A stretch of 29,283 bases of DNA from an uncultured Saprospiraceae bacterium (GCA_937967535.1 CALCMV010000328.1:1-29283); one strand, 5' to 3'. Shown: positions 1 through 7,676, counted from the first letter of the stretch. The notes: generated from the sequence alone by a model not told the origin. Made by a program: numbers and translations.

Positions 1-53
1 ATATAGAAAAGTGTAAAGTATTTTTAATTGATATGATTTTGGTCTTTCACCCA

Positions 54-87
54 AATTCTATAAGGTTTTCGAAAACCTTATAGAATT
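54..87. repeat. Perfect 34-bp palindrome
   Basis: The 17 bases at 54-70 are the exact reverse complement of 71-87, with no loop and the centre TTTTCGAAAA. No T-run follows on either strand, so a standard intrinsic terminator is not supported. It could be a cruciform-forming repeat, a protein-binding dyad, or the end of an upstream transcript. It resembles other loop-poor palindromes in this window, such as 9062-9096, in design but not in sequence. Confidence 0.85.
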
Positions 88-303
88 GATTACCAAAACT
101 TTATCGCCAATTTTCATGCTTTGATTTTAACGAATTTTTAATTTTTCACTAAACAAAATTATAAATTTTCATTTGGTAAAAATAAAAATGCGACAATTTG
201 AGATGCACTCAATATTTTTCATTATTAAAATAAAATAGTTTATTAATTCTTTTGTGTAAAAGTCTAAAAGTAAAATAACAACTCTTTATTCTACTTAAAT
301 TCT

Positions 304-311
304 TAAATTTG
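304..311 (+). promoter_or_regulatory. Possible -7 box (TAnnTTTG) for the AAA+ gene
   Basis: TAAATTTG matches the Bacteroidota -7 consensus TAnnTTTG. The expected TTTG about 19 bases upstream is not present; the nearest match is the weak run CTTTA near 284-288. The box lies 57 bases before the preferred ATG. The position is plausible, but a lone 8-base match in AT-rich DNA is weak evidence. Confidence 0.3.
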
Positions 312-368
312 TATGAATGTGCAGTGTACGATTTATAAAATCGTTTTACGTTGAACTTGAACTTAATC

Positions 369-1232
369 ATGCTGAATCATCCAAACGACTTAATAGAACT
401 CCTTGACCAACTCGGCTACGTGGTAGATGAGGAATTGGCAACGGTCTTGTATCTGATGCTCAAATTAGAAAAGCCTTTATTATTGGAAGGCAATCCGGGG
501 GTCGGAAAAACCGAAGCCGCTTATGTGTTGGCGGCATATTTGAAGACGGATTTGATACGTTTGCAATGCTATGAAGGCTTGGATGTACATTCGGCGGTCT
601 ATGAGTGGAATTATCAAAAGCAATTGTTGGCGATTAAGATTCAAGAGCAATCCGAATTGTCGGCTAGTGAAAAAGAGACGATGATTTTTAGTGATGATTA
701 TTTGCTGAAACGTCCTTTATTGCAAGCAATTTCTACGGACAAACCCGTTGTTTTGCTGATAGATGAGATAGACCGTGCGGATGAAGAATTTGAGGCATTT
801 CTATTGGAATTGCTCTCCGCTTACCAAATCAGCATCCCCGAAATGGGAACAATAAAAGCCAAATCCAAACCCCACGTTATCCTCACTTCCAATCGCACCC
901 GCGAACTCAGCGATGCGCTAAAAAGGCGTTGTCTCTATAATTGGGTGCCTTATCCATCTATGGAAAAAGAATTAAAAATCATTCAAAAACACCTGCCCGA
1001 TGTAGAAGATACTTTGGCACTGCAAATGGTCAAAATTATCCAAAAACTCCGCAAAATGAAACTCGACAAATCTCCCGGTATCGCCGAAACGATTGATTGG
1101 GCAAGAGGCGTACTCGCCCTCGACATCGAAGATTTGAATGAGGAAAATATACAGCAAACTTTGTCTTGTCTATTAAAATCGAATAATGATTTTGCGAAAG
1201 TGGAGAATGAACTGGTCTCAATAGTCAATTGA
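369..1232 (+). CDS. MoxR-type AAA+ ATPase (AAA_5-like)
   Basis: Probable chaperone-like ATPase that uses ATP to remodel or activate a partner protein, as MoxR/RavA/CoxD-family ATPases do. Numbering starts at the ATG at 369 (287 residues): Walker A is G41-N-P-G-V-G-K-T48; Walker B is the LLID-E-ID segment with D132 and E133; a sensor-1 region (LTSNRTREL) follows, then LKRRC with the likely arginine finger. An in-frame TTG at 351 would add six residues, but the family usually begins close to the M-L-x-x-P-x-D-L motif, so 369 is preferred. Cytoplasmic. MoxR-type ATPases are normally encoded next to a VWA-domain (CoxE-like) protein; none is visible downstream, where the next gene is a tiny exported protein. 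The substrate therefore cannot be inferred from context. Family call is confident; exact subfamily is not. Confidence 0.85.
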   Translation: MLNHPNDLIELLDQLGYVVDEELATVLYLMLKLEKPLLLEGNPGVGKTEAAYVLAAYLKTDLIRLQCYEGLDVHSAVYEWNYQKQLLAIKIQEQSELSASEKETMIFSDDYLLKRPLLQAISTDKPVVLLIDEIDRADEEFEAFLLELLSAYQISIPEMGTIKAKSKPHVILTSNRTRELSDALKRRCLYNWVPYPSMEKELKIIQKHLPDVEDTLALQMVKIIQKLRKMKLDKSPGIAETIDWARGVLALDIEDLNEENIQQTLSCLLKSNNDFAKVENELVSIVN

Positions 1233-1305
1233 TTTGAGTGTGTAAAATATTAGGGACAATCAGATATGAAAAGCTAAAACACATACTACTGCACATCTTT
1301 AATTT

Positions 1306-1384
1306 TGCCACAAAGACATAAAAGCACAAAGAATTTTCATGCTTATCAGCAATTTATACTTTGTGTCTTCGTGACTTTGTGGCA
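1306..1384. repeat. Inverted repeat of the 'CCACAAAG' type
   Basis: The left arm at 1306-1332 begins TGCCACAAAGACATAAAAGC, and the right arm at 1357-1384 is its imperfect reverse complement ending CTTTGTGGCA. They are separated by about 24 bases. A related but more diverged pair (CCACAAAAACACAAA, then TTTGTGCCTTTGT) lies inside the 8827-8981 element. Words of this kind are, to my knowledge, common between genes in Bacteroidota; the function is unknown. Confidence 0.75.
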
Positions 1385-1463
1385 GTTTTCAATTTTGTTA
1401 TTATAGAACTAATTAACAAAAAGTTAAATATTCGTTTTTTTTAATAAAAATAAGGGTGCATCG

Positions 1464-1494
1464 TTTGTTTTAATACAAAATTTGATTATATTTG
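1464..1494 (+). promoter_or_regulatory. Bacteroidota-type promoter (TTTG-N19-TAnnTTTG)
   Basis: A -33 TTTG at 1464-1467 and a -7 box TATATTTG at 1487-1494 are separated by exactly 19 bases, matching the known consensus for the primary sigma factor of Bacteroidota. The predicted start is near 1500, giving a leader of about 30 bases before the ATG at 1533. This is the best promoter match in the window. Confidence 0.65.
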
Positions 1495-1532
1495 TAAGAA
1501 TAAAGTAAAAATCTCATTATTCACACAACACT

Positions 1533-1754
1533 ATGTTTATGCACACCAAAATCAAATCACTTCTCTTTGCATCGCTATTTGTATTGAGTCTTGCATCCTT
1601 TTTGTACATCAATTTCTGTGCCTCTGCTCAAATTGCAGATACGACCAACATTACTGAAATGTTGAGTACCGAATCGCCGGATTTCAATTCTATGTTGCCC
1701 GAATTAGAGATTTTAGAGTGGATTATTGAGAAAGTTACACCTATCATTCGATAA
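1533..1754 (+). CDS. Small exported protein, unknown function
   Basis: A 73-residue protein with a basic start (M-F-M-H-T-K-I-K), a strong hydrophobic stretch at about residues 9-27 (LLFASLFVLSLASFLYINF), and a likely signal-peptidase site after C-A-S-A. The mature part would be only about 40 residues, acidic and Ser/Glu-rich, with no recognised domain. A second in-frame ATG at 1539 is also possible. Support for a real gene comes from the well-formed signal peptide and the well-spaced promoter just upstream. It could alternatively stay membrane-anchored. No homologue is recognised and no operon partner is visible, since the gap to the next gene (dnaG, convergent) is filled by a repeat. Confidence 0.6.
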   Translation: MFMHTKIKSLLFASLFVLSLASFLYINFCASAQIADTTNITEMLSTESPDFNSMLPELEILEWIIEKVTPIIR

Positions 1755-2103
1755 ATAAATTCCATACTGTAAGCACCTTATTATTGGGGATTATTTGTTA
1801 CGACTTCCCTAAAATACTAAATCTTGTTTTTAAATGAGTTTAGGAAACAAGATAAGTCGGCGGACATTTACAAATGTCAGGCGACAACATTTTTGCATTT
1901 TATTAAAATACATTACATTACATAGTTTAAATAAAATAATGTTTTAAAAGTATAACGAAGATACATCTCGCCTGACATTTTAAAAATGTCCGTCGAGTAA
2001 ACACCCTCCCAAATTAAAAATAAAAGCACATATAATTCCCGCAAAATATGCAGAAAAACCAAACTATGAACTATGAACCGGCAACTATGAACTGATAGCC
2101 GGA
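1755..2103. other. Intergenic between convergent genes, repeat-filled
   Basis: No gene. It holds a hairpin at 1821-1853 (arms ATCTTGTTT and AAACAAGAT), the mirrored-hairpin element 1856-1997, and an AACTATG-word stretch at about 2060-2092, directly 3' of dnaG. Confidence 0.65.
1856..1997. repeat. Mirrored-hairpin element, about 142 bp
   Basis: Two inverted copies of one palindromic unit flank about 80 AT-rich bases. The unit at 1856-1885 runs GTCGGCGGACATTT, a 2-base centre, then AAATGTCAGGCGAC. The unit at 1967-1997 reads CTCGCCTGACATTT, then a centre, then AAATGTCCGTCGAG. Each unit is itself a near-palindrome, and the two are reverse complements of each other apart from a few changes. This layout resembles paired REP sequences (BIME-like) or a small non-autonomous element. 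No open reading frame is present. Confidence 0.75.
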
Positions 2104-4062
2104 TTATTTTATAACTCCAACAGTACCAAGTTCTTCGCCGAGTGTTTCGCGCATTTCGTTGAGTTTCTGTTGTATTTTTAATAATTGCAACAAGTCGTCG
2201 GGCGAGGCATTTTTTAGTTGTTCTTTATGCTTTTCGCAGAGGCGACAGACTTTCTTAAATTTGAATCGTTTCACGCCTTCTTTTACATCATTCACATAAT
2301 TTTCGTCGGGCATGCCTTGTGTTTGCATCGGGTGTTGTAGTTTATCTTCCCAATTGGAGCTATATTCATGTGGCAGATGCGTGAGCGAAATAGCTAATTT
2401 TACAATATCAGGATTTTGATGATTGGTAAAATATTGAGAAGAAATCGTTTGTGCCTCACGAATGACTTTGTAAGCCTCTGCAACGATTTGTCCGCATAGT
2501 TTATCGTCAAATTCCTCCATCACATCTTCGATACTCGCCAATACATAAGCTGCTACGGTGATTTCGCCCTCCAAAATTCTATCGCCAAACTCTACGATAA
2601 GCCGCACGATGTCTTTCTCCTGAAATTCATCCGTCAATTCGCGGGATTTTTGAGGTGGAGCTTCGCCGATTGCAGCAGTATTTTCGGGAGGTGCATCGGC
2701 TGCGGTGTGGGGGGGAGGAGCCTCGTCACTAGCTTGTTGGGCGGCGGTTTGTTGTTCGCGTTTGCGGAGGTCGCGGTGGATAATTTTGTTGATTTCGGTA
2801 ATCAAAATCTGCTCCGAAATGTCCATTCTGACGGCACATTCTTTGATATAAACGGAGCGTTTTATCGGGTCGCGTACCTTCGAGACACTCTGTACGATGT
2901 CTTTGATGAGTCCGGCTTTTTTTACGGGGTCGCCTTCGGCTTCTTCGAGTAAAAGGTTGGTTTTGAATAAGATAAAATCATTGGCATTTTGGGATATGTA
3001 TTCCTTGAAGGCATCTGCGCCAAGCTGTTTCAGATACGAATCGGGGTCTTCGCCTGTCGGTAGCAAAACGACCTTCACATTCATATCCTGCTCCAAAACC
3101 ATATCCAAACCGCGCATCGCTGCTTTGATACCGGCAGGGTCGCCATCGTATAGAATTTTGATGTTGGGCGTGTAGCGTTTTATCATGCCGATTTGCCCGA
3201 CGGTGAGTGATGTACCCGACGAAGCGACGACATTTTCGATACCCGATTGATGGAGCGAAATCACATCCGTATAGCCCTCTACAAGTATGCACTCGTCTGC
3301 ACGCCGAATGGCGGTTTTGGCAAAATAAATGCCGTATAGCGATTTATTTTTAACATAAATTTCGGACTCCGCTGTGTTGATATATTTGGGCGATTTTTTG
3401 TCTTTGGAAAGGGTGCGTCCGCCAAATCCGATGACTTTTCCCGTCAGATTATGAATGACAAACATCATCCTGTCCCTAAAAAAATCAAAGCCTTTCTGCG
3501 AAGTGACACCTGCTTTTTGGAGCAAGTCGAGTTTGTAACCCTCTTTTGCAGCTTTATTCGTAAAAGTCTTAAAACCGGTAGGCGCGTAGCCAAGCCCAAA
3601 TTTTTTGATAGTATCTTCATTGAAGCCGCGTTCTTTGAAATAGGATAAACCAATATTTTTACCGGACTCTGTTTCAAAGAGTTGTTTGGCGAAAAACTGT
3701 TGGGCGCGTTCATTGATGAGGTAGAGGCTATCCATCGTTTGTCGCTCTTGGATGGCTTCTGCGGAGGGTTTGGTTTCGTCAATTTCGATATTGTATTTGG
3801 TGGCAAGGTGGCGAAGGGCTTGCGGGTAGGTCATGCCTTCGTGTTCCATGATGAAATTGATAGCACCACCGCTTTCCCCACAACCAAAACATTTATATAT
3901 GTTTTTTGCGGGAGAAACGGTAAAGGAAGGCGTTTTTTCATTATGAAAAGGACACAAACCCAATAGATTGACCCCGCGCTTTTTGAGCGTGACGTAATCC
4001 CCGACCACATCTTCTATCTTGGCGGTGTCGCGTATTTCCTGTATGGTTTTTTGGCTAATCAT
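2104..4062 (-). CDS. dnaG: DNA primase DnaG
   Basis: Synthesises the short RNA primers that start leading- and lagging-strand DNA synthesis, acting with the replicative helicase DnaB. The 652 residues match the family in order and size. The N-terminal CHC2 zinc-binding domain has ligands C37-P-F-H40 and C58-F-G-C61. The central Toprim domain has E262-G-Y-T-D266 and D306-G-D-P-A-G, the metal-binding acidic residues. The C-terminal part should bind the helicase. Between the core and the C-terminal part (about residues 435-475) lies a low-complexity Ala/Pro/Gln/Glu-rich linker, longer than in many relatives. The ATG start gives the canonical opening M-I-S-Q-x-T-I-x-E-I. A -7-like box lies about 50 bases upstream. 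The gene appears alone rather than in the rpsU-dnaG-rpoD arrangement of enterobacteria. Confidence 0.97.
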   Translation of the reverse strand: MISQKTIQEIRDTAKIEDVVGDYVTLKKRGVNLLGLCPFHNEKTPSFTVSPAKNIYKCFGCGESGGAINFIMEHEGMTYPQALRHLATKYNIEIDETKPSAEAIQERQTMDSLYLINERAQQFFAKQLFETESGKNIGLSYFKERGFNEDTIKKFGLGYAPTGFKTFTNKAAKEGYKLDLLQKAGVTSQKGFDFFRDRMMFVIHNLTGKVIGFGGRTLSKDKKSPKYINTAESEIYVKNKSLYGIYFAKTAIRRADECILVEGYTDVISLHQSGIENVVASSGTSLTVGQIGMIKRYTPNIKILYDGDPAGIKAAMRGLDMVLEQDMNVKVVLLPTGEDPDSYLKQLGADAFKEYISQNANDFILFKTNLLLEEAEGDPVKKAGLIKDIVQSVSKVRDPIKRSVYIKECAVRMDISEQILITEINKIIHRDLRKREQQTAAQQASDEAPPPHTAADAPPENTAAIGEAPPQKSRELTDEFQEKDIVRLIVEFGDRILEGEITVAAYVLASIEDVMEEFDDKLCGQIVAEAYKVIREAQTISSQYFTNHQNPDIVKLAISLTHLPHEYSSNWEDKLQHPMQTQGMPDENYVNDVKEGVKRFKFKKVCRLCEKHKEQLKNASPDDLLQLLKIQQKLNEMRETLGEELGTVGVIK

Positions 4063-4108
4063 GCTCTTAGTTGACTCTTTATTGCGTGGTATAAGTAATG
4101 TTAGGTGG

Positions 4109-4116
4109 CAAATTTA
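4109..4116 (-). promoter_or_regulatory. Possible -7 box for dnaG
   Basis: Read on the minus strand this is TAAATTTG, matching TAnnTTTG, 46 bases before the dnaG ATG. No good TTTG lies at the expected 19-base spacing. Position and orientation fit, but confidence is limited by AT-richness. Confidence 0.35.
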
Positions 4117-4304
4117 CGAAAAAATAAGGGGTGTTTTGCTAAAGAACATTCTGTTATTATGCACAGATATTTTGAGCGAATTTTTATAATTTTTACTGAT
4201 TTAAATTGAAAATATATAATTATGAATTATGAAAATTAATAATTTAATGCTTGATTTGCAACACTTTGCTATGTTTTTGAGTATATATTAGGTGAGTTTT
4301 CAAA

Positions 4305-4360
4305 AAGATAAACGAAATACATTTTTTGACAAAAACATAATTGTTTATCTTAATGTATTT
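4305..4360. repeat. Interleaved inverted repeats (a-b-a'-b')
   Basis: AAGATAAAC (4305-4313) is the exact reverse complement of 4343-4351, and AAATACATT (4315-4323) is the exact reverse complement of 4352-4360. The two 9-base pairs interleave rather than nest, which is the topology of an H-type pseudoknot if transcribed. It could equally be the remnant of a rearranged repeat. Function unknown. Confidence 0.55.
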
Positions 4361-4408
4361 GTCGGGATTGAATATTAATTATTTTTTAATTTATTATTTA
4401 AATATTTT

Positions 4409-4590
4409 AACTGAACTTTGGACATTAGGAAATTAGACTAACGAAGGCATAATTTGTTATTTATCAGCAGAATAAAAATTGCAATAAAATTAATTTGAAA
4501 TAAAATACAAAATTAGCACAAATAATTGACTGTGAGTGTCTTATCTGATTTTTTAGCTTTCTAATTCCCCAATATCCAAAATCCGGTTTA
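4409..4590 (-). repeat. Dispersed inverted-end element, copy A
   Basis: About 182 bp whose ends are inverted: AACTGAACTTTGGACATT at the left, and CCCCAATATCCAAAATCCGG near the right end, whose complement is CCGGATTTTGGATATTGGGG. Its reverse complement aligns along its whole length with 18910-19096, including interior words such as AAATTAATTTTATT and GATGATAAATAA-like sequence. No coding potential is seen. Full-length matching of two copies shows a dispersed repeat rather than chance. Confidence 0.8.
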
Positions 4591-4795
4591 TAAATATTTA
4601 CAAATAAAAATAAATAAGTTGAGCGAGTTTAATTTGTAATTCTCAATTCACTAAACATATTTTATCTTTACATTTTAATTAAAATTAGATATGTATTTTT
4701 GTCTTATTATTTAAATATTATTTAAAATTAAAATTTATAAAATTTGATAGAAAACGTTTTTTAATTACCATAAATACAAAATACATTATTTTCGT

Positions 4796-4803
4796 TAATT
4801 TTG
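4796..4803 (+). promoter_or_regulatory. Weak -7-like box for the histidine kinase
   Basis: TAATTTTG fits TAnnTTTG, 50 bases before the kinase ATG, but no TTTG is seen at the right spacing. Given the base composition this could easily be chance. Confidence 0.25.
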
Positions 4804-4852
4804 TTTTTAAATTAAAACTAAAAATAATATTTAAAAAATAAAGTCCAACAAA

Positions 4853-6370
4853 ATGGCTAAAATAGACAAGGAATATCGTTATTACAGCAAGTTGTTATTA
4901 TCATTGGCTATATTGACTATAGGCTTATTATTATTTATTTTCATTTATGAGAGTTATCACAGGAAAATAAGAGATGCGGAATCTTATACACTCGAAAAAT
5001 TGTACAGCATTGCTAAAACATTGAGCGTCGAAATTGACGGTGATACCCACCAAAAACTGGCTTGTGCCTATGGAGAAAAGAACGTTGGAGAACTTGTCAA
5101 TAATGATGAAAATTATCATAAAATTCATAAACTACTTGCAAAAGCGCAGCATATCAATGACTTGCAAACTCCGATATATACGATGTTTTATGATACGATT
5201 TGTGCAGGTGAGGAAGTAAGAAATGTATTGTTATTTGGGATGTGTTCGGAGGCTATTATATATCGGCATATTTATCGAAGTCCTATCAAACTGCATAAAG
5301 AAGGCTTTGAAGAAGGAGGGGTAATACATGAATATTATGACAAACACGGGCATTGGTTGTCGGCTTTTGCACCAATAAAAAATAGTAGGGGAGAGGTGGT
5401 GGCTATTATACAGGTAGACGAATCTTTCTGCGAATTTGTGGTGGCAGCGCGTGAATTGGCTATCAAAGATGGTCTTTTTGCGCTGGGAATTTTGTTGGTG
5501 TTGGGACTTGGATTTATTTATGTATACCGATTTCTTATTTCTGTAATGAACCGGATTAATGAGAGTTTGGATGCGACGGTAAAACGAAAAACAGCGACAC
5601 TGAAAGAAGCCAATCAAACGCTAAGCAAACTTAATGAACAAGTCGTACAACGCACACAAGCCTTAGAAACTGCAAATGACCAACTCGCCGAATCCAATGA
5701 AAAATTGCAAGCCTTTGCACGAATAGCCTCGCATGATTTGAGAGCTCCTTTGCGCGTGATGAGTGGTTTTGCGAGTTTGTTGGAGCAAAAATACAGCACA
5801 TCGCTCGACGAGGAAGGGAAAGAATATATTGATTTTATCACCTCCAATTCGCAGAAAATGTCGGAGTTGGTGTCGGGTATTTTGAAAACTTCTTTGTTGC
5901 AATATCAAAATGATGAAATGCTTGAGGAAGTGAATCTGAATAGGATAGTGGAGGAAGTACGCGCCAATCTGCAAGATGATATTGATAGACTCAAGGCTTC
6001 TATACAATATGATGACTTGCCAAGCATCAAAGGTCATCAGACTGATTTCATTCAATTATTTCAAAATTTCATATCCAATTCACTAAAATATAAAAAACCC
6101 GATGTAAGCCCTTGCATCAAAATTTACAGCAAAGTACTCAATGACGGCTACGAACTGTCAGTAAAAGACAATGGCAAAGGCATCTCGCCGGAAGCCATAG
6201 CACATATTTTTGGAGAATTTGAGAGAGGCGATGCCGAAGATGACGAAGGCTACGGCATTGGCTTGGCAACCTGCAAAAGAATCGTCAAATCTTATCAGGG
6301 AACTATAGATGTCCAATCTACCTTAAATGTTGGTTCGATGTTTACCTTTACGGTCAGAAATCGAGTGTAA
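4853..6370 (+). CDS. Membrane-bound sensor histidine kinase
   Basis: Two-component sensor, 505 residues. TM1 is at about residues 11-31 and TM2 at about 204-226, enclosing a periplasmic domain of about 170 residues with a Cache/PAS-like end (SAFAPIKNSRGEVVAIIQVDE region). A coiled coil covers about 240-285. The HisKA domain has phosphoacceptor H294 in S-H-D-L-R-A-P. The HATPase domain has an N box with N405 and N409, a G1 box D439-N-G-K-G443, and a G2 box G466-Y-G-I-G-L-A. All residues needed for autophosphorylation are present. The motif set resembles the phytochrome-like/HWE-unrelated HPK group common in Bacteroidota. No response regulator is adjacent, so the partner is unknown. The ligand is also unknown: the start of the sensor part (V-E-I-D-G-D-T-H) recalls sensor regions seen in other bacterial kinases and cyclases, but this gives no substrate. 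Confidence 0.92.
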   Translation: MAKIDKEYRYYSKLLLSLAILTIGLLLFIFIYESYHRKIRDAESYTLEKLYSIAKTLSVEIDGDTHQKLACAYGEKNVGELVNNDENYHKIHKLLAKAQHINDLQTPIYTMFYDTICAGEEVRNVLLFGMCSEAIIYRHIYRSPIKLHKEGFEEGGVIHEYYDKHGHWLSAFAPIKNSRGEVVAIIQVDESFCEFVVAARELAIKDGLFALGILLVLGLGFIYVYRFLISVMNRINESLDATVKRKTATLKEANQTLSKLNEQVVQRTQALETANDQLAESNEKLQAFARIASHDLRAPLRVMSGFASLLEQKYSTSLDEEGKEYIDFITSNSQKMSELVSGILKTSLLQYQNDEMLEEVNLNRIVEEVRANLQDDIDRLKASIQYDDLPSIKGHQTDFIQLFQNFISNSLKYKKPDVSPCIKIYSKVLNDGYELSVKDNGKGISPEAIAHIFGEFERGDAEDDEGYGIGLATCKRIVKSYQGTIDVQSTLNVGSMFTFTVRNRV

Positions 6371-6399
6371 GGGAGTGAATAAGTTTAAGTTTAAGATTA

Positions 6400-6427
6400 T
6401 CCCGTACAGTTGTCGGGAAAGTTTAAG
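6400..6427. repeat. TCCCG...CGGGA hairpin with TTTAAG words, copy 1
   Basis: TCCCGTACAGTTGTCGGGA followed by AAGTTTAA closely matches 15360-15387 (TCCCGTATAGCTATCGGGA then GAGTTTAA). Here it is preceded by AAGTTTAAGTTTAAG (6381-6395), the same word that forms a tandem array next to the second copy. The stem is short, with no T-run, and lies between the kinase and the nuclease gene. Confidence 0.6.
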
Positions 6428-6530
6428 CCGATATTATTGAACTTAGGAATCAATTGTATGAGAAATATGATTCTCAAGTAGATTTTTTTTCGCATATTTG
6501 GATTTTAATAAAATATTAAAACAAATACGC

Positions 6531-7658
6531 TTGAAAATTCTACATTTCTCCGATACCCATCTCGGCTACAACGAACTCGACAAAACAGACGCGAATCGCA
6601 TGAATATCCGCGAACAGGATTTTTATGATTCATTTATTTTTGTAATAGATAAAATACTGGAAATCAAGCCGGATATAGTTGTACATGCAGGCGATTTTTT
6701 CCACCGTCCTTCACCACCAAATCGCCCGATTACGGTGGCTTTGCAACAACTCAAACGCCTGTCGGATGCCAATATTCCTATCGTAATTATCGCCGGAAAT
6801 CACGAAACACCGCGCAGTGTTTATACTGCACCGATATTGAAAGCCTTTAATACGATTCCGAATGTGTACGCTATTTTCGGACAGGAATATGAGACACATG
6901 AATTTGGCGAATTGGTCGTACATGGCTTGCCGCATATCAATAATCCGAAGGCACTCGAAGCGGAATTGGACAAGATAAAACCTATAAAGAATAAGTTTAA
7001 TATCATCATATTGCACACTGCTTTCGACAATTATATGACCGACGAATACGGGCAGCAAGTTTTTCCTGAAGAACGCCTCAAAATGCTCAATCTATTTGAC
7101 TATGTAGCACTCGGACATATTCATAATTTTCAGAAAGTGAAAGGCTTGGAAACGGCTTGGTATTGCGGTTCTACAGAACGCACGAGTGTGTCGCAAATAT
7201 CCGAAAAAGTATTTTGCACATTGGATTTGGAAAAGGCTAAAAAAAATGAACCCAAAACCCACCCAATTCCAACACGTACTTGGCTACGATTTGATATTAA
7301 AAAATGTAAGGATAAAAAAGTCGCCGAAATAGAAGCAGAGCTACTCCAACAAGCCAATAAAAATGACCTCAATGGCGCACTCGTTTTTATCGAATTTCAG
7401 AATATCGCAGCCATGCAAGCCGTCAGCCTCTCCAATAGGCGTGTACACGAATTGTTGCCCGGCTGTATGGATATTCAAATCAAAAGAACCAGCGAATCGG
7501 CTATCGAAAAAGGACGTTTTTCTGATTTTCGCGTCGAAAGTTTGAATGATTTGATTAGCGATTATATCAAAACCGAAGTGGATGATAAAGAAAAGGCAGA
7601 AGCACTTACCGACCGGGCAAAATATTATATTGACCTCTACGAATCAGGAGATATTTAA
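6531..7658 (+). CDS. SbcD/Mre11-like metallophosphoesterase (DNA exonuclease)
   Basis: Probable Mn2+-dependent nuclease of the Mre11/SbcD family, involved in double-strand-break and hairpin processing. With the TTG start at 6531 the protein opens K-I-L-H-F-S-D-T-H-L-G, exactly where SbcD proteins begin, and has 375 residues. The longer TTG start at 6498 would add 11 residues with no counterpart in the family. Metal-binding motifs in order are D8-x-H10, G-D55-F-F-H58, G-N90-H91-E, an I-L-H motif, and G-H-I-H. The second half fits the capping region of SbcD. The partner ATPase SbcC is not adjacent on either side, which is unusual because sbcD and sbcC normally form an operon. Calling it sbcD outright would be over-precise, since the phosphoesterase family is broad. 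Confidence 0.85.
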   Translation: MKILHFSDTHLGYNELDKTDANRMNIREQDFYDSFIFVIDKILEIKPDIVVHAGDFFHRPSPPNRPITVALQQLKRLSDANIPIVIIAGNHETPRSVYTAPILKAFNTIPNVYAIFGQEYETHEFGELVVHGLPHINNPKALEAELDKIKPIKNKFNIIILHTAFDNYMTDEYGQQVFPEERLKMLNLFDYVALGHIHNFQKVKGLETAWYCGSTERTSVSQISEKVFCTLDLEKAKKNEPKTHPIPTRTWLRFDIKKCKDKKVAEIEAELLQQANKNDLNGALVFIEFQNIAAMQAVSLSNRRVHELLPGCMDIQIKRTSESAIEKGRFSDFRVESLNDLISDYIKTEVDDKEKAEALTDRAKYYIDLYESGDI

Positions 7659-7676
7659 TCCAAAAATTTAAACATA

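Larger units (their letters stand above)
1..368. other. Intergenic leader, AT-rich
   Basis: No coding region is supported here. The stretch holds a perfect 34-bp palindrome (54-87), a possible element end at 1-25, a -7-like promoter box (304-311), and a small hairpin at 328-344 (ACGATTT, 3-nt loop, AAATCGT) in the leader of the AAA+ gene. The hairpin is followed by only four T, so it is not a convincing terminator. The rest is AT-rich with no recognisable signal. Confidence 0.6.
1233..1532. other. Intergenic, holds inverted repeat and promoter
   Basis: Three-hundred-base gap without a gene. It contains the CACAAAG-type inverted repeat (1306-1384) and the promoter of the small exported protein (1464-1494). 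No clear terminator follows the AAA+ gene; the inverted repeat may serve that role but lacks a T-run. Confidence 0.6.
4063..4852. other. Divergent 790-bp intergenic region
   Basis: Separates divergent dnaG and the histidine kinase, with no supported gene. From left to right it holds a -7-like box for dnaG (4109-4116), AATTATG words (about 4217-4236), interleaved inverted repeats (4305-4360), dispersed element copy A (4409-4590), and a weak -7-like box for the kinase (4796-4803). The remainder is extremely AT-rich. Confidence 0.6.

Noticed and set aside
351..368. TTG start of the AAA+ gene
   Set aside because: It only adds M-N-L-N-L-I before an ATG that coincides with the usual start of the family.
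2104..4062. Phage- or plasmid-type primase
   Set aside because: Zinc, Toprim and C-terminal parts are in the order and size of a chromosomal DnaG, and no phage genes are nearby.
6498..6530. N-terminal extension of the SbcD-like protein from the TTG at 6498
   Set aside because: The extra 11 residues have no counterpart in the family, which begins with K-I-L-H-x-S-D at the TTG at 6531.
4853..7658. Defence or signalling island made of the kinase and nuclease
   Set aside because: The 160-bp gap contains a dispersed repeat, the two genes have different known roles, and no other defence-type gene is present.
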